From positions 1 through 64,000 of the forward strand of contig NZ_OY288126.1 of NCBI RefSeq assembly GCF_958439165.1: 64,000 nt of DNA, given 5' to 3'. Below the pieces are notes generated by a model, which was not told the DNA's origin, made no database searches, and worked only from the letters and a program-made list of their open reading frames with translations. Positions 49,796 to 60,400 of the stretch are shown here, one piece after another. The DNA comes from an uncultured Hydrogenophaga sp. (GTDB lineage: Bacteria > Pseudomonadota > Gammaproteobacteria > Burkholderiales > Burkholderiaceae_C). The position numbers and the translations under genes were made by a program. Each line of letters opens with the position of its first letter. The stretch's first letter is position 1.

Positions 49796-51826
49796 ATGAC
49801 GATGAAGAAGATCGAAGCGGCCAGCCCGGAGGTCCAATCCGCCAACCTGGTAGCCGACAACGTGGCCCAGCTGATGGCCCTATTCCCAGAGCTGGTGACC
49901 GAAGGGCCGAAGGGCCCGGCCGTCAACCTGGACGTGCTGAAGGCGCTGGTGGGCGACGCGACGGTGACCGATGCCGAAGAGAAGTACGGCCTGAACTGGC
50001 ATGGCAAGCGTACCGCCCGGCAACTGGCTTTGACGCCGAGCACTGGCACGCTGCGCCCCTGCTCGGACGAAAGCGTGGACTGGGACACCACGAAGAACCT
50101 GATGATCGAGGGCGACAACCTCGAAGTGCTGAAGCTGCTGCAGAAGAGCTACGCGGGCAAGGTGAAGCTGGCGTACCTCGATCCGCCGTACAACACTGGG
50201 AAGGACTTCGTGTACCCGGACAGCTTTCGGGACAGCATCCAGAACTACCTGGAGCTGACCGGTCAGGTCGAGGGTGGACGCAAGATCAGCAGCAACACCG
50301 AGGCCAGCGGGCGCTTTCACACCGACTGGCTCAACATGATGCTGCCGCGCTTGAAGCTGACCCGAGCGCTGCTGCGGCGGGACGGTGTGGTGTTCATCTC
50401 CATTGACGACCGCGAGCTGACCAATCTTCGGATGGTTGCCAATGAGGTCTTCGGCGAGGAGAACTTCGTCGCGACCGTCAGCGTTGTCAATAACATGAAG
50501 GGCCGCAACGACAAGAAGCACGTCGCTGCCTGCCACGAGTATGTGGTGATCTACGCAGGACCGGCCTTCCGGTCCAACGGCTTGCCGTTGACCGATGAAC
50601 AGAAGGCTGCGTTCAAGTACGCGGATGACAAGGGCAACAAGTACGCGCTGCGGGACCTGCGAAAGCGCGGCGGACCGGACAAGCGCGAAGATCGACCGAA
50701 CATGTACTTCCCGATCTTCTGGGATGAGAAGTCGGGGAGTTGCTCACTCGAACGTAAAGCTCCGACGGATACCGAAATCTACCCACTGCGAGGAGACGGG
50801 TCCGAAGGCTGCTGGCGGTGGGGCATCGACAAAGTCAAAGCACACCTGGATTGGTTGCATCCGAAGCGGTCGAGTCGTTCGGGACGCCTCGATGTGGAAC
50901 ATCGCCTCTATCTGGATGCATCCATTGCAGTGGATGACGACGATGGCGATGACGAGGAGGACGAGGGCGCAATCGAGCGTACGTCGAAGCCCAAGTCGGT
51001 GTGGCTTGGCGGAGAGCTTTCGAGTGACAGCGGCAAGCGCGCTCTGAAGGAGTTTGAACTCGGCGACGTGTTCGACTTCCCGAAGTCCATCGACTTCCTG
51101 CGCACGTGCATCCTCCTTGGCACGAGCGGAGACGACATCGTGATGGACTTGTTTGCGGGATCGGGAGCAACGGCCCAGGCGGTGATGCAGCAGAACGCGA
51201 TCGACTCGCAGCCACGCCGCTTCATCTGCGTTCAGCTTCCGGAGCCCTTGGACCCGTCCGACAAAGCGCAGAAGGCCGGCGCCTCGCTCTGCGACAAGCT
51301 GAAGAAACCACGCAACATTGCCGAGCTGACCAAGGAACGCATCCGTCGCGCTGCCGCGAAGGTGAAGGCCGAGAACCCGCTCTTTGGTGGCGACTTCGGC
51401 TTTCGCGTCTTCAAGCTGGACTCGTCCAACATCCGCGCTTGGAACCCAGCGGCAGACGGCATGGCTCAGACCCTGCTGGCTCACGCTGAACATCTTCTGC
51501 CGGGCCGCACGGACGACGACGTTTTGGCCGAACTTCTGCTGAAGCTCGGTCTTGACCTTTGCGTGCCAACGCAGGCCCGAGCTGTCGCTGGCAAGCAGCT
51601 CCGGAGCGTTGCTGGGGGCGTTCTCATCGCTTGCCTGGATCCACAGATTCAGGCAAGCGATGTCGAGCCCCTCGCTCAGGGCATTATTGCCTGGCACAAG
51701 GAGCTGACCCCGGCCGGCGATACCACCTGCGTGTTCCGAGACAGCGCCTTCGCCGACGACGTCGCCAAGACCAACATGGCCGCGATCCTGGAGCAGAACG
51801 GCATCGCCAACGTGCGCAGTCTGTGA
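49796..51826 (+). CDS. Type III restriction-modification methyltransferase (Mod)
   Basis: 676 residues from ATG 49796 with GGGGAGGA upstream. DPPYNTG (129-135) comes before FAGSG (453-457), the beta-class order of N6-adenine methyltransferases. The target recognition region lies between them (about 230-420) and contains a strongly acidic run near 380. The C-terminal part (about 520-676) is typical of Mod partners. It methylates an asymmetric site and guides Res. It is followed by the Res gene after 10 bases. Confidence 0.93.
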   Translation: MTMKKIEAASPEVQSANLVADNVAQLMALFPELVTEGPKGPAVNLDVLKALVGDATVTDAEEKYGLNWHGKRTARQLALTPSTGTLRPCSDESVDWDTTKNLMIEGDNLEVLKLLQKSYAGKVKLAYLDPPYNTGKDFVYPDSFRDSIQNYLELTGQVEGGRKISSNTEASGRFHTDWLNMMLPRLKLTRALLRRDGVVFISIDDRELTNLRMVANEVFGEENFVATVSVVNNMKGRNDKKHVAACHEYVVIYAGPAFRSNGLPLTDEQKAAFKYADDKGNKYALRDLRKRGGPDKREDRPNMYFPIFWDEKSGSCSLERKAPTDTEIYPLRGDGSEGCWRWGIDKVKAHLDWLHPKRSSRSGRLDVEHRLYLDASIAVDDDDGDDEEDEGAIERTSKPKSVWLGGELSSDSGKRALKEFELGDVFDFPKSIDFLRTCILLGTSGDDIVMDLFAGSGATAQAVMQQNAIDSQPRRFICVQLPEPLDPSDKAQKAGASLCDKLKKPRNIAELTKERIRRAAAKVKAENPLFGGDFGFRVFKLDSSNIRAWNPAADGMAQTLLAHAEHLLPGRTDDDVLAELLLKLGLDLCVPTQARAVAGKQLRSVAGGVLIACLDPQIQASDVEPLAQGIIAWHKELTPAGDTTCVFRDSAFADDVAKTNMAAILEQNGIANVRSL

Positions 51827-51836
51827 GGCTGATGCT

Positions 51837-54800
51837 ATGAAGCTTCACTTCGAGCCCAATCTGGACTACCAACTCCAGGCCATCGAGTCGGTTTGCGACC
51901 TATTCCGAGGCCAGGAGATCTGCCGAACCGAGTTCACCGTCACCATGAAGCTGCCCGACCAGCAGCTGACGCTGGGCGTGGCCGACACTGACAAGGGCCT
52001 GGGCAACCGCCTGACCCTGGTGGACGACCAGCTGCTGGACAACCTGCGCAGCGTGCAGCTGCGTAACGGTCTGGCGCCGTCGAGCACCCTGGCGGCGGGC
52101 GACTTCACGGTGGAGATGGAGACCGGCACTGGCAAGACCTACGTCTACCTGCGCACGATCTTCGAGCTCAACAAGCGCTACGGCTTCACTAAGTTCGTCA
52201 TCGTGGTGCCGTCGGTGGCCATCAAGGAAGGCGTCTACAAGTCGCTGCAGATCACCGAGGAGCACTTCAAGAGCATGTATGCCGGAGTGCCGGTGGACTT
52301 CTTCTTGTACGACTCCAGCAAGCTGGGCCAGGTGCGCAATTTCGCCACCAGTGCCACGATCCAGATCATGGTGGTGACGGTGGGCGCCATCAACAAGAAG
52401 GAGGTGAACAACCTCTACAAGGACAGCGAGAAGACCGGCGGCGAGAAGCCTATCGACCTCATTCGCGCCACGCGGCCTATCGTCATCGTGGACGAGCCGC
52501 AGAGCGTGGACGGCGGCCTCAGCGGCGCCGGCAAGGCCGCGCTCGACGCGATGAACCCGTTGTGCACGCTGCGCTACTCGGCCACCCACGCCAACAAGCA
52601 CCACATGGTGTACCGGCTGGATGCCGTGGACGCCTACGAGCGTAAGCTGGTCAAGCAGATCGAAGTGGCAGCGGCCACCATCGAGGGCGCGTTCAACAAG
52701 CCGTACGTGCGCCTGCTGGAGGTGAGCAACAAGAAGGGCATATCAGCCAAGGTGGAACTGCACGTGCAGACGGCCACCGGCGCTAAGCCGCAGTTGCTGA
52801 CCGTCAACGACGGCGATGACTTGGAGCAGCTGGCCAAGCGGGCGGTGTACGCCGACTTCCGTGTCGGCGAGATCAACACCGCCAAGGGGGAAGAGTTCAT
52901 GGAACTGCGCTACCCCGGCGGCGAGGTTTACCTGACCCTAGGGCAGGCCCACGGCGAGGTGGATGCCCTGGCCGTGCAGCGCGAGATGATCCGGCGGACC
53001 ATCAAGGAGCACCTGGAAAAGGAGAAGCTGCTGCGGCCCAAAGGCATCAAGGTGCTGTCGCTGTTCTTCATCGAGTCGGTGGCGCGCTACCGCCAGTACG
53101 ACAAGGACGGCAACCCGGTGAAGGGGGACTACGCCCGAATCTTCGAGGAAGAGTACCGACGCGCGGCCAAGCTGCCGGCCTTCCAGAGCCTGTTCGGCGA
53201 GGTGGACCTGGGGCAGGAAGCCGCCGCCGTGCACGACGGCTACTTCTCGATCGACAAGAAGGGCCGCTGGGCCGACCCTGAGCTGGACAAGGAAGGCGGC
53301 CTGAAGAACGAGACCAGTCGCTCCGACGCCGAGCGCGGCTACAACCTCATCATGAAGGAGAAGGAGAAGCTGCTCACCTTCAGCACGCCGCTGAAGTTCA
53401 TCTTCTCCCACTCGGCGCTCAAGGAAGGTTGGGACAACCCCAACGTCTTCCAGATCTGCGCCCTGCGCGAGATGGGCAGCGAGCGCGAGCGCCGCCAGAC
53501 CCTAGGCCGAGGACTGCGCCTGTGCGTTAACCAGGATGGGCAGCGCGTTTACGGCCATGATGTAAACCGGCTGACGGTGATCGCCACCGAGTCGTACCAG
53601 GAATTCGCCGACCAGCTGCAGAAGGAGATCGAGGCGGACACGGGCATCCGCTTTGGCATCGTCGAGCAACACCAGTTCGCCACCATCGCCATCACCACGC
53701 CTGACGGCAAGGTGGCCCCGATGGGGGTGGACCAGTCCAAGGCCCTGTGGGACCACCTGCGCGCTGCCGGGCACCTCGACGTAAAGGGCAAGGTGCAGGA
53801 CTCACTGAAGACCGCCCTGAAGGACGGCAAGTTGGCCCTGCCCGAGGCCTTCGAGCCCTACCGGGGCCAGGTGACCGAGCTGCTGCGCAAGGTGACCGGC
53901 CGCGTGGAAGTGAAGAACCGCGATGACCGCGAGGCCGTGCCGTTGCGCAAGGGCGCCGACGGCAAGGCGGTGACGCTCAGCGACGGCTTCAAGGCGCTGT
54001 GGGACCGCATCAAGCACAAGACCACGTACCGCGTGCAGTTCGACAACGACAAGCTCATCCGTGACTGTTCGGAGGCGCTGATCCGTGACCTGCACATCGC
54101 CCGCGCCCGGCTGCAATGGCGCAAGGCGGAAATCGGCATTGGCAAAGCTGGCGTGGAGGCCACCGAGGTGGCTGGTGCGTCGACGGTGGTGCTGGACGAG
54201 GCCGACATCGAGCTGCCAGACCTGCTAACCGATCTGCAGGACCGCACTCAGCTGACGCGGCGCACGCTGGTCAAGATCCTGACCGAGTGCGAGCGTCTGG
54301 ACGACTTCAAGCGCAACCCTCAACAGTTCATCGAACAGGCGGCCGAGATCATCAACCGCTGCAAGCGCATGGCCCTTGTGGACGGTATCCGCTACCAGCG
54401 TCTGGGCGACGATGCGGTGTGGTCCCAGGAGCTGTTTGAGACCGAGGAGCTGACCGGCTACCTGACGAACATGCTGCGTGACACCAAGCGCTCGATCTAC
54501 GAGCACGTGGTCTACGACTCGGCCACCGAGCGCGACTTCGCCGATGCAATGGAGAAGGACGACGACGTGGTGCTGTACGCCAAGCTGCCCGGCTGGTTCA
54601 AGGTGCCCACCCCGCTGGGCAGCTACAACCCCGACTGGGCCGTGCTGGTCAACAAAGACGGCACCAAGCGCATGTACTTCGTGGTCGAGACCAAGAGCAG
54701 CCTGTTCACCGACGACCTGCGTAACAAGGAGAGCGCCAAGATCGAGTGCGGCAAGGCGCACTTCAAGGCGCTGGCGGTCGGCGAAAACCCGGCCCAGTAC

Positions 54801-54845
54801 GTTGTGGCCACATCATTTCAGGATGTGCTCAAGACGATGGACTGA
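51837..54845 (+). CDS. Type III restriction endonuclease subunit (Res)
   Basis: 1002 residues. The SF2 motor has METGTGKT (94-101), VDEPQSVDGG, YSATH, EGWDNPNVFQI and RRQTLGRGLRL. The C-terminal nuclease has PD(D933)...E951-x-K953, the PD-ExK set. It cuts between two head-to-head sites using ATP-driven one-dimensional diffusion when paired with Mod. All catalytic residues are present, so it looks intact. It is the last gene of the island; 202 bases separate its stop from the right junction core. Confidence 0.94.
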   Translation: MKLHFEPNLDYQLQAIESVCDLFRGQEICRTEFTVTMKLPDQQLTLGVADTDKGLGNRLTLVDDQLLDNLRSVQLRNGLAPSSTLAAGDFTVEMETGTGKTYVYLRTIFELNKRYGFTKFVIVVPSVAIKEGVYKSLQITEEHFKSMYAGVPVDFFLYDSSKLGQVRNFATSATIQIMVVTVGAINKKEVNNLYKDSEKTGGEKPIDLIRATRPIVIVDEPQSVDGGLSGAGKAALDAMNPLCTLRYSATHANKHHMVYRLDAVDAYERKLVKQIEVAAATIEGAFNKPYVRLLEVSNKKGISAKVELHVQTATGAKPQLLTVNDGDDLEQLAKRAVYADFRVGEINTAKGEEFMELRYPGGEVYLTLGQAHGEVDALAVQREMIRRTIKEHLEKEKLLRPKGIKVLSLFFIESVARYRQYDKDGNPVKGDYARIFEEEYRRAAKLPAFQSLFGEVDLGQEAAAVHDGYFSIDKKGRWADPELDKEGGLKNETSRSDAERGYNLIMKEKEKLLTFSTPLKFIFSHSALKEGWDNPNVFQICALREMGSERERRQTLGRGLRLCVNQDGQRVYGHDVNRLTVIATESYQEFADQLQKEIEADTGIRFGIVEQHQFATIAITTPDGKVAPMGVDQSKALWDHLRAAGHLDVKGKVQDSLKTALKDGKLALPEAFEPYRGQVTELLRKVTGRVEVKNRDDREAVPLRKGADGKAVTLSDGFKALWDRIKHKTTYRVQFDNDKLIRDCSEALIRDLHIARARLQWRKAEIGIGKAGVEATEVAGASTVVLDEADIELPDLLTDLQDRTQLTRRTLVKILTECERLDDFKRNPQQFIEQAAEIINRCKRMALVDGIRYQRLGDDAVWSQELFETEELTGYLTNMLRDTKRSIYEHVVYDSATERDFADAMEKDDDVVLYAKLPGWFKVPTPLGSYNPDWAVLVNKDGTKRMYFVVETKSSLFTDDLRNKESAKIECGKAHFKALAVGENPAQYVVATSFQDVLKTMD

Positions 54846-55047
54846 TGGTCGGCACTTGGTACCAGAAGGGCAAGAGGCGCCACTTTTTTCGGCAGTGCCA
54901 TTGTTGAAGTGATATCCAAATATATGCGGACGCTGGATCAGACTCTGTAACAGCCACATCTGGACCGGGTAACAATCCGGGTAACTCATTGAGTGGAAAC
55001 TGTGAAAAGTTAGGTTTTATGAGGCTTTTCGGCCACTGTTCAACGGA
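54846..55047. other. Right end of the island, noncoding
   Basis: About 200 bases after res with no gene. It holds the two CCGGGTAAC arm sites (54965-54985) and short AT-rich blocks leading to the core repeat. A T run after GCGCCAC (about 54880-54887) might end the res transcript, but the hairpin is weak. Confidence 0.5.
54965..54985. repeat. Right arm-type sites CCGGGTAAC
   Basis: CCGGGTAAC at 54965-54973 and again at 54977-54985, with the same 12-base step as at the left end. They are about 63 bases from the attR core. Confidence 0.7.
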
Positions 55048-55061
55048 CCCCAGCTCCACCA
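55048..55061 (+). repeat. attR: 14-bp core
   Basis: Exact copy of the 14-bp attL core CCCCAGCTCCACCA. Bases on either side differ from attL, which fixes the repeat length. Confidence 0.9.
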
Positions 55062-55068
55062 CCATCCC

Positions 55069-55104
55069 AAATCCCGACCCTCGCCCGGTCGGGATTTTTT
55101 TTTT
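55069..55104 (+). terminator. Original ssrA terminator, displaced by the island
   Basis: AAATCCCGACC / GGTCGGGATTT forms an 11-bp perfect stem with a 7-base loop, followed by ten Ts (partly in the stem). It starts 8 bases after attR, where the ssrA terminator would have been before integration. No gene now reads directly into it except island transcripts. Confidence 0.88.
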
Positions 55105-55195
55105 GGCCGTTCCCGGTGGCGACGGCGCCCTTCAGAAGCCCGGAGTTGTACCGATAACAAGGGACATAACCACCGGATGGGAAGAGGGGTATCTC

Positions 55196-57124
55196 ATGCA
55201 AAGCCTGCTGGGCAACATGCGCCTTGCGCACAAATTCCTCCTGATCGGCGTCATTGCGCTGCTCATGGCGGCGCTGCCCACGGCCATGGCCGTGCGGGCC
55301 GACATGGCCGTGTGGCGAGCGGCCCGGGGCGAGACGCAAGGCATTCCCGCTGTGGGAGCCGCGCTCAAGCTGCTGCAGCTGACGCAGCAGCACCGCGGGC
55401 TGTCGGCCAACTTCCTGGGCGGGAACGACTCGGTCAAGGACACCCGTGGACAGCGGCAGACCGATGTCGATGCCGCCTTCGCCCGCCTGAGCGACGCCCT
55501 CACCACACTCGATGCCCCTGCGCTGGCCAGCAGGAACCGGGAACTGGTCGATCAGTGGAAGGCGTTGGCGGCCGACGTGTCGGCCAAGGCCATTCCGGGG
55601 CCGCAGAGCTTTGCGCGGCACACCGCTCTGATTGCCGGCCAGCTCGCGCTGATCGAAGAGATCAACGACACCTCGGGCATGAGCCTGGACCCGAATGCCC
55701 ACACCTATTTCCTGATCCAGTCGGTGCTGGTGCACATGCCCCGCCTGACCGAATCGCTGGGGCAGGCGCGCGCCCAGGGTTCGCTGGTGCTGGCGCGGGG
55801 CGAACTGAGTGCTGATCAGCGGTCCAACCTGTCCGCGCTGGCCAACATCTCGCGCTCGCACATGGCGCAGGCCCGCCGCAGCCTGGACAAGGCCGTGGAA
55901 GCCGAGCCGGGGCTGGGTGCTGCGCTCAACGTGAAGGCCGGTGCTGCCTGGACTGCCGCTGACGCGGCCGTGGCGCTGGTCGACAAGGAGATCCTGAAAG
56001 CGGCCTCGCTTTCCATGGCACCGAATGCGTTCTTTGCCACCACCACTGCGCAGATCGATGCCCAGTTCGCCCTGATCGACGAAGCCTTTCAGGTGCTGGG
56101 CGACGAGCTGGCCACCGAAGCGGCCAGCGCCATGCGGCGGCTGGTGCAGCTCAGCGTGGGCATCGCCCTCATGGTGCTGCTGGGCGCGCTGGTGATGCTG
56201 GCCATCGCGCGCCAGACCACCCGCGCCATCGCCAAGGCAGTGAAGGTGGCCGAGACGGTGGCTTCCGGCGATCTCACGTCGCAGATCGACATCCGCAACA
56301 CCGACGAGACCGGCCAGCTGCTGACCGCCCTGCAGGCCATGAACCAGAGCCTCGTGACCATGGTGTCGTCGGTTCGGCAGAGCAGCGAGACCATTGCCAC
56401 CGGCAGTGCCCAGATCGCCACCGGCAATGCCGATCTGTCGTCGCGAACCGAGATGCAGGCCAGCAACCTGGAAGAGACCGCGGCCAGCATGGAGGAGCTC
56501 ACTTCGACCGTGCAGCAGAACGCCGAGACCTCGCGCGAGGCCGCGCGCATCGCCCGTGAAGCCAAGACGGCGGCCGAAGAGGGGGGCCAGGTGGTGGGCC
56601 GCGTGGTCCAGACCATGCAGGGCATCAACGACAGCAGTCGCCGCATCAGCGACATCATCGGCGTCATCGACGGCATCGCCTTCCAGACCAACATCCTGGC
56701 GCTCAACGCGGCCGTGGAAGCCGCCCGTGCCGGCGAGCAGGGGCGCGGTTTTGCGGTGGTGGCCGGCGAGGTGCGCAATCTGGCGCAGCGCAGCGCGCAG
56801 GCCGCCAAGGAGATCAAGGTGTTGATCGGCGAGAGCGTGGAGCGGGTCGAGTCGGGCACCGGTCTGGTGGCCCAGGCCGGCCAGAGCGTGGGTCAGATCG
56901 TCGAGCAGGTGGCCCGCGTGTCGCAGCTCATCGAAGGCATCACCCTGGCCAGCCAGGAGCAGGCCGATGGCATTGCCCAGGTCGGGCATGCTGTGGCCCA
57001 GCTCGACCAGGTCACGCAGCAGAACGCTGCGCTGGTGGAAGAGGGCGCCGCCGCCGCCGACAGCCTGCGTAACCAGTCGCAGCAGCTGGCCGAGCTGGTG
57101 GACGCGTTCCGGCTGCGGGGCTGA
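55196..57124 (+). CDS. Methyl-accepting chemotaxis protein
   Basis: 642 residues from ATG 55196. The first membrane helix covers about 12-30 and the second about 322-342. The periplasmic part has [13 protein letters not shown], a pattern seen in nitrate/nitrite-sensing-type helical bundles, but the ligand is unknown. A HAMP domain (about 345-395) and the signalling domain follow, with [19 protein letters not shown] near residue 520 at the CheA/CheW hairpin. The upstream in-frame extension runs through the ssrA terminator and is not used. It stands alone. Confidence 0.93.
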   Translation: MQSLLGNMRLAHKFLLIGVIALLMAALPTAMAVRADMAVWRAARGETQGIPAVGAALKLLQLTQQHRGLSANFLGGNDSVKDTRGQRQTDVDAAFARLSDALTTLDAPALASRNRELVDQWKALAADVSAKAIPGPQSFARHTALIAGQLALIEEINDTSGMSLDPNAHTYFLIQSVLVHMPRLTESLGQARAQGSLVLARGELSADQRSNLSALANISRSHMAQARRSLDKAVEAEPGLGAALNVKAGAAWTAADAAVALVDKEILKAASLSMAPNAFFATTTAQIDAQFALIDEAFQVLGDELATEAASAMRRLVQLSVGIALMVLLGALVMLAIARQTTRAIAKAVKVAETVASGDLTSQIDIRNTDETGQLLTALQAMNQSLVTMVSSVRQSSETIATGSAQIATGNADLSSRTEMQASNLEETAASMEELTSTVQQNAETSREAARIAREAKTAAEEGGQVVGRVVQTMQGINDSSRRISDIIGVIDGIAFQTNILALNAAVEAARAGEQGRGFAVVAGEVRNLAQRSAQAAKEIKVLIGESVERVESGTGLVAQAGQSVGQIVEQVARVSQLIEGITLASQEQADGIAQVGHAVAQLDQVTQQNAALVEEGAAAADSLRNQSQQLAELVDAFRLRG

Positions 57125-57467
57125 CTGCCCGGTTCGCGGCCCCGGTGTGGGGCATCGCCAACACGTATTTCACTGCGAGCAAAGCCATGGGGCGTGCGCG
57201 AATAGCATTTCCTGTGCCACGCTCTCGATGAGGTAACGGACCATGACTGCCCGGTCAACGGCCTGGCGTGCGACAGATTGACGTTGGCGCCACGTCAAGC
57301 TGTCGCAGGCTTCGATCTTCAAGTTATGAAGCGCGGGGAATAGCGGTTCATTTCATAAGGGGTAGTCACCACCCGGAGGGGGTGCATACCGCCAGAGAAT
57401 CGTGACCGCTCTGCCGTGACGCAGGCTTTCCACACGCGGGACCCCGACCCGCAGGAGAACGATTCAC
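57125..57467 (+). promoter_or_regulatory. 343-base upstream region of the formate dehydrogenase operon
   Basis: No gene. It contains CTTCA-AGTTA-TGAAG (57317-57331) and an inverted pair TTATGAA (57324-57330) and TTCATAA (57352-57358). There is no clear FNR box by eye. AGGAGA stands before the start at 57468. Confidence 0.45.
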
Positions 57468-60400
57468 ATGGACATGAACCGGAGAAATTTCTTCCGGGTC
57501 AGTGGGGCCGGGCTGGTGGGATCCAGCCTTGTGGCGCTGGGCTTCTCGCCCACCGCCGCGCTGGCCGAAACGCGCAGCTTCAAGCTCGCGCGCACCACCG
57601 AGACCCGCAGCATCTGCCCCTACTGCTCCGTCAGTTGCGGACTGGTGATGTACACCCTGGGCGACAAGGCCAAGAACGTCAAGGCCTCCATCGTCCACAT
57701 TGAAGGTGACCCGGACCATCCGGTCAACCGCGGCACGCTCTGCCCGAAGGGCGCAGGCGTGATGGACATGATCCAGTCGCCCAACCGCGTCAAGGTCCCG
57801 CAGGTTCGCGAGCCCGGCAGCTCCGAGTGGAAGAGCATCTCGTGGGACGAGGCACTGACCCGTGTCGCCAAGCACGTCAAGGCCGACCGCGATGCCAACC
57901 TGGTGACCACCAACGACAAGGGCGTGACTGTCAACCGCTGGAACACCACCGGTTTCCTGATCTCGTCCGCATCCTCCAACGAATCCGGTTATCTGAGCGT
58001 CAAGATTGCTCGCGGCCTGGGTCTGGTGACCCTGGACACGCAAGCACGCATCTGACACGCACCGACGGTGTCCAGTCTGGGCCCGACTTTCGGTCGCGGA
58101 GCGATGACCAACTCGTGGACCGACATCAAGAACACGGACTTGGTGTTGATCATGGGCGGCAATGCCGCCGAAGCACACCCCTGCGGATTCAAGTGGGTGA
58201 CCGAAGCGATGCAGCACCGCAAGGCCAAGCTGATTGTGGTCGACCCCCGCTTCACCCGCAGCGCGGCAGTGGCCGACTACTACGCACCCATCCGCGTGGG
58301 AACCGACATTGCCTTCCTGGCCGGCGTCATCAACTACCTGATGCTGAACGACAAGGTGCATCTTGACTACGTCAAGCTCAACACCGATGCGGCGTTCCTG
58401 GTCAAGCCGGGCTTCTCGTACGAGAACGGCTTCTTCTCGGGCTACAACGCGGACAAGCGCAGCTACGACAAGTCCAGCTGGGGTTACCAGATGGGCGAGG
58501 ACGGCTTCGTCAAGACCGACGAGACCCTGCAGGATCCGCAGTGCGTCTGGCAGCAGATGAAGAAGCACTACGCCCGGTACACGCCGGAGCTGGTGAGCCA
58601 GATCACCGGTACGCCCAAGGACGCGTTCCTGAAGGTGTGCGAGATGCTGGCGGCCACGTCGGCCACCGACAAGGTGATGACCATCTGCTACGCGCTGGGC
58701 TGGACCCAGCACAGCGTGGGCTCGCAGAACATCCGCACCATGGCCATGATCCAGCTCATGCTGGGCAACATGGGTCGGCCGGGTGGCGGCATCAATGCGT
58801 TGCGGGGTCACGCCAACGTGCAGGGCATCACCGACATGTGTGCCTACACCGAGGTGCTGTCGGGCTACCTGAGCTCGCCCACCGAGGCGGACGTCGACCG
58901 TGCCACCTACCTGGCCACCCGCACCGGCAAGCCGCTGCGTCCGAACCAGATGGCGTTCACGCAGAACTTCCCCAAGTGGCACACCAGCCTGATGAAGGCT
59001 TACTTCGGCAACGCCGCCACGGCAGAGAACAACTTTGCCTACGACTGGCTGCCCAAGCGTGACGGCGCTTACGACATCCTCGCGATGTTCGAGCGCATGC
59101 ACCAGGGCAAGATGAACGGCTTCATCGTCCAGGGCTTCAACCCCCTGGCCGCCGTGCCGAACAAGAAGAAGCTGTCGCAAGGTCTGGCCAAGCTGAAGTT
59201 CATGGTGGTGATGGATCCGCTGGAGACGGAAACGAGCGAGTTCTGGAAGAACTTCGGCCCGCTCAACGACGTGAACCCGGCCGACATCCAGACCGAGGTC
59301 TTCCGCTTCCCGACCAGCTGCTTCGCCGAAGAGACCGGCACCTTCACCAATTCCAGCCGGGTGATCAGCTGGAAGGAGAAGGCAGTCGATCCGCCGGGCC
59401 AGGCCAAGCCGGACAGCGAGATCATGTCCCGCCTGTTCATGAAGCTGCGCGAGATGTACGCCAAGGACGGCGGCAAGCTGCCCGAGCCGGTGGCGGCCCT
59501 GAACTGGCCCTACATCAACCCGTACGCACCGGCTCCGCAGGAAGTGCTGCGCGAGATCTCGGGCCGTGCGCTGGCCGACGTGCTGGACCCCAAGGACCCG
59601 ACCAAGGTGCTGGTGAAGGCCGGCGATCAGCTGCCGGGCTTTGCCATGCTGCGCGACGACGGCAGCACCAGCTGCGGCAACTGGATCTACTCTGGCTGCT
59701 GGAGCCAGGCGGGCAACCTCACGGCACGGCGCGACAACAGCGACCCGACCGGTCTGGGCGTCTACCCGAACTGGGGCTTTGCATGGCCGGCCAACCGCCG
59801 CATCCTCTACAACCGCGCCAGCGCGGACAAGGACGGCAAGCCGTGGGACATGAGCCGCAAGTACCTGGCCTGGAACGGCAGTTCGTGGGCGGGCGGTGCC
59901 GACATTCCGGACATGCGTCCGGATGCCGCGCCCGACCAGGGTGTGGGCGCTTTCATCATGAACCCCGAGGGTGTGGCACGTCTGCACGCCGCGGCCATGA
60001 ACGAAGGTCCCTTCCCCGAGCACTACGAGCCGTTCGAGAACCCGGTGGGCGTGAACCTGATGTGCCCGAGCAACCCCAAGGCCGTCAGCAACCCGGCAGC
60101 CCGTGTCTACAAGGGCGACCTGGAGGCTTTCGGCACCAAGGAAGAGTTCCCGTATGCGGCGACCACTTACCGCCTGACCGAGCACCTGCACTACTGGACC
60201 AAGCACTCGCGCAGCAATGCCATCGTGCAGCCAGCCCCGTTCGTGGAGATCGGTGAGGACCTGGCCCGCGAGAAGGGCATCAAGCAGGGCGACACGGTGC
60301 GGGTGCGCAGCAACCGCGGCGAGGTCGTGGCCGCCTGTGTGGTGACGAAACGCATGAAGGGGCTCGATGTGAATGGAAAGAAGGTCCACCACGTGGGCAT

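Larger units (their letters stand above)
33508..55061 (+). mobile_element. ssrA-integrated genomic island: satellite-like phage module plus defence operon
   Basis: About 21.5 kb bounded by the 14-bp repeat. All genes are on the plus strand: integrase, unknown, AlpA-like, three unknowns or Rep-linked genes, DnaB, unknown, small terminase, unknown, then the helicase/restriction cargo. Base composition of the left half is visibly less GC-rich than the flanks. There is no large terminase, capsid, tail or lysis gene. This fits a phage satellite or a remnant prophage carrying defence genes. The right junction is followed by the original ssrA terminator, which shows the insertion displaced it. Confidence 0.9.

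Noticed and set aside
54989..55195. Longer N-terminus for the chemotaxis receptor
   Set aside because: It would translate attR and the ssrA terminator; the hydrophobic first helix fits ATG 55196.
57348..57360. FhlA-like half site CATTTCATAAGG before the formate dehydrogenase operon
   Set aside because: Only half of the known CATTTCGTACGAAATG palindrome fits; fdn-type operons are not known FhlA targets.
58053..58055. Stop codon or frameshift splitting the formate dehydrogenase gene
   Set aside because: The UGA is at the exact position of the known selenocysteine, the frame continues without change, and selA lies nearby.
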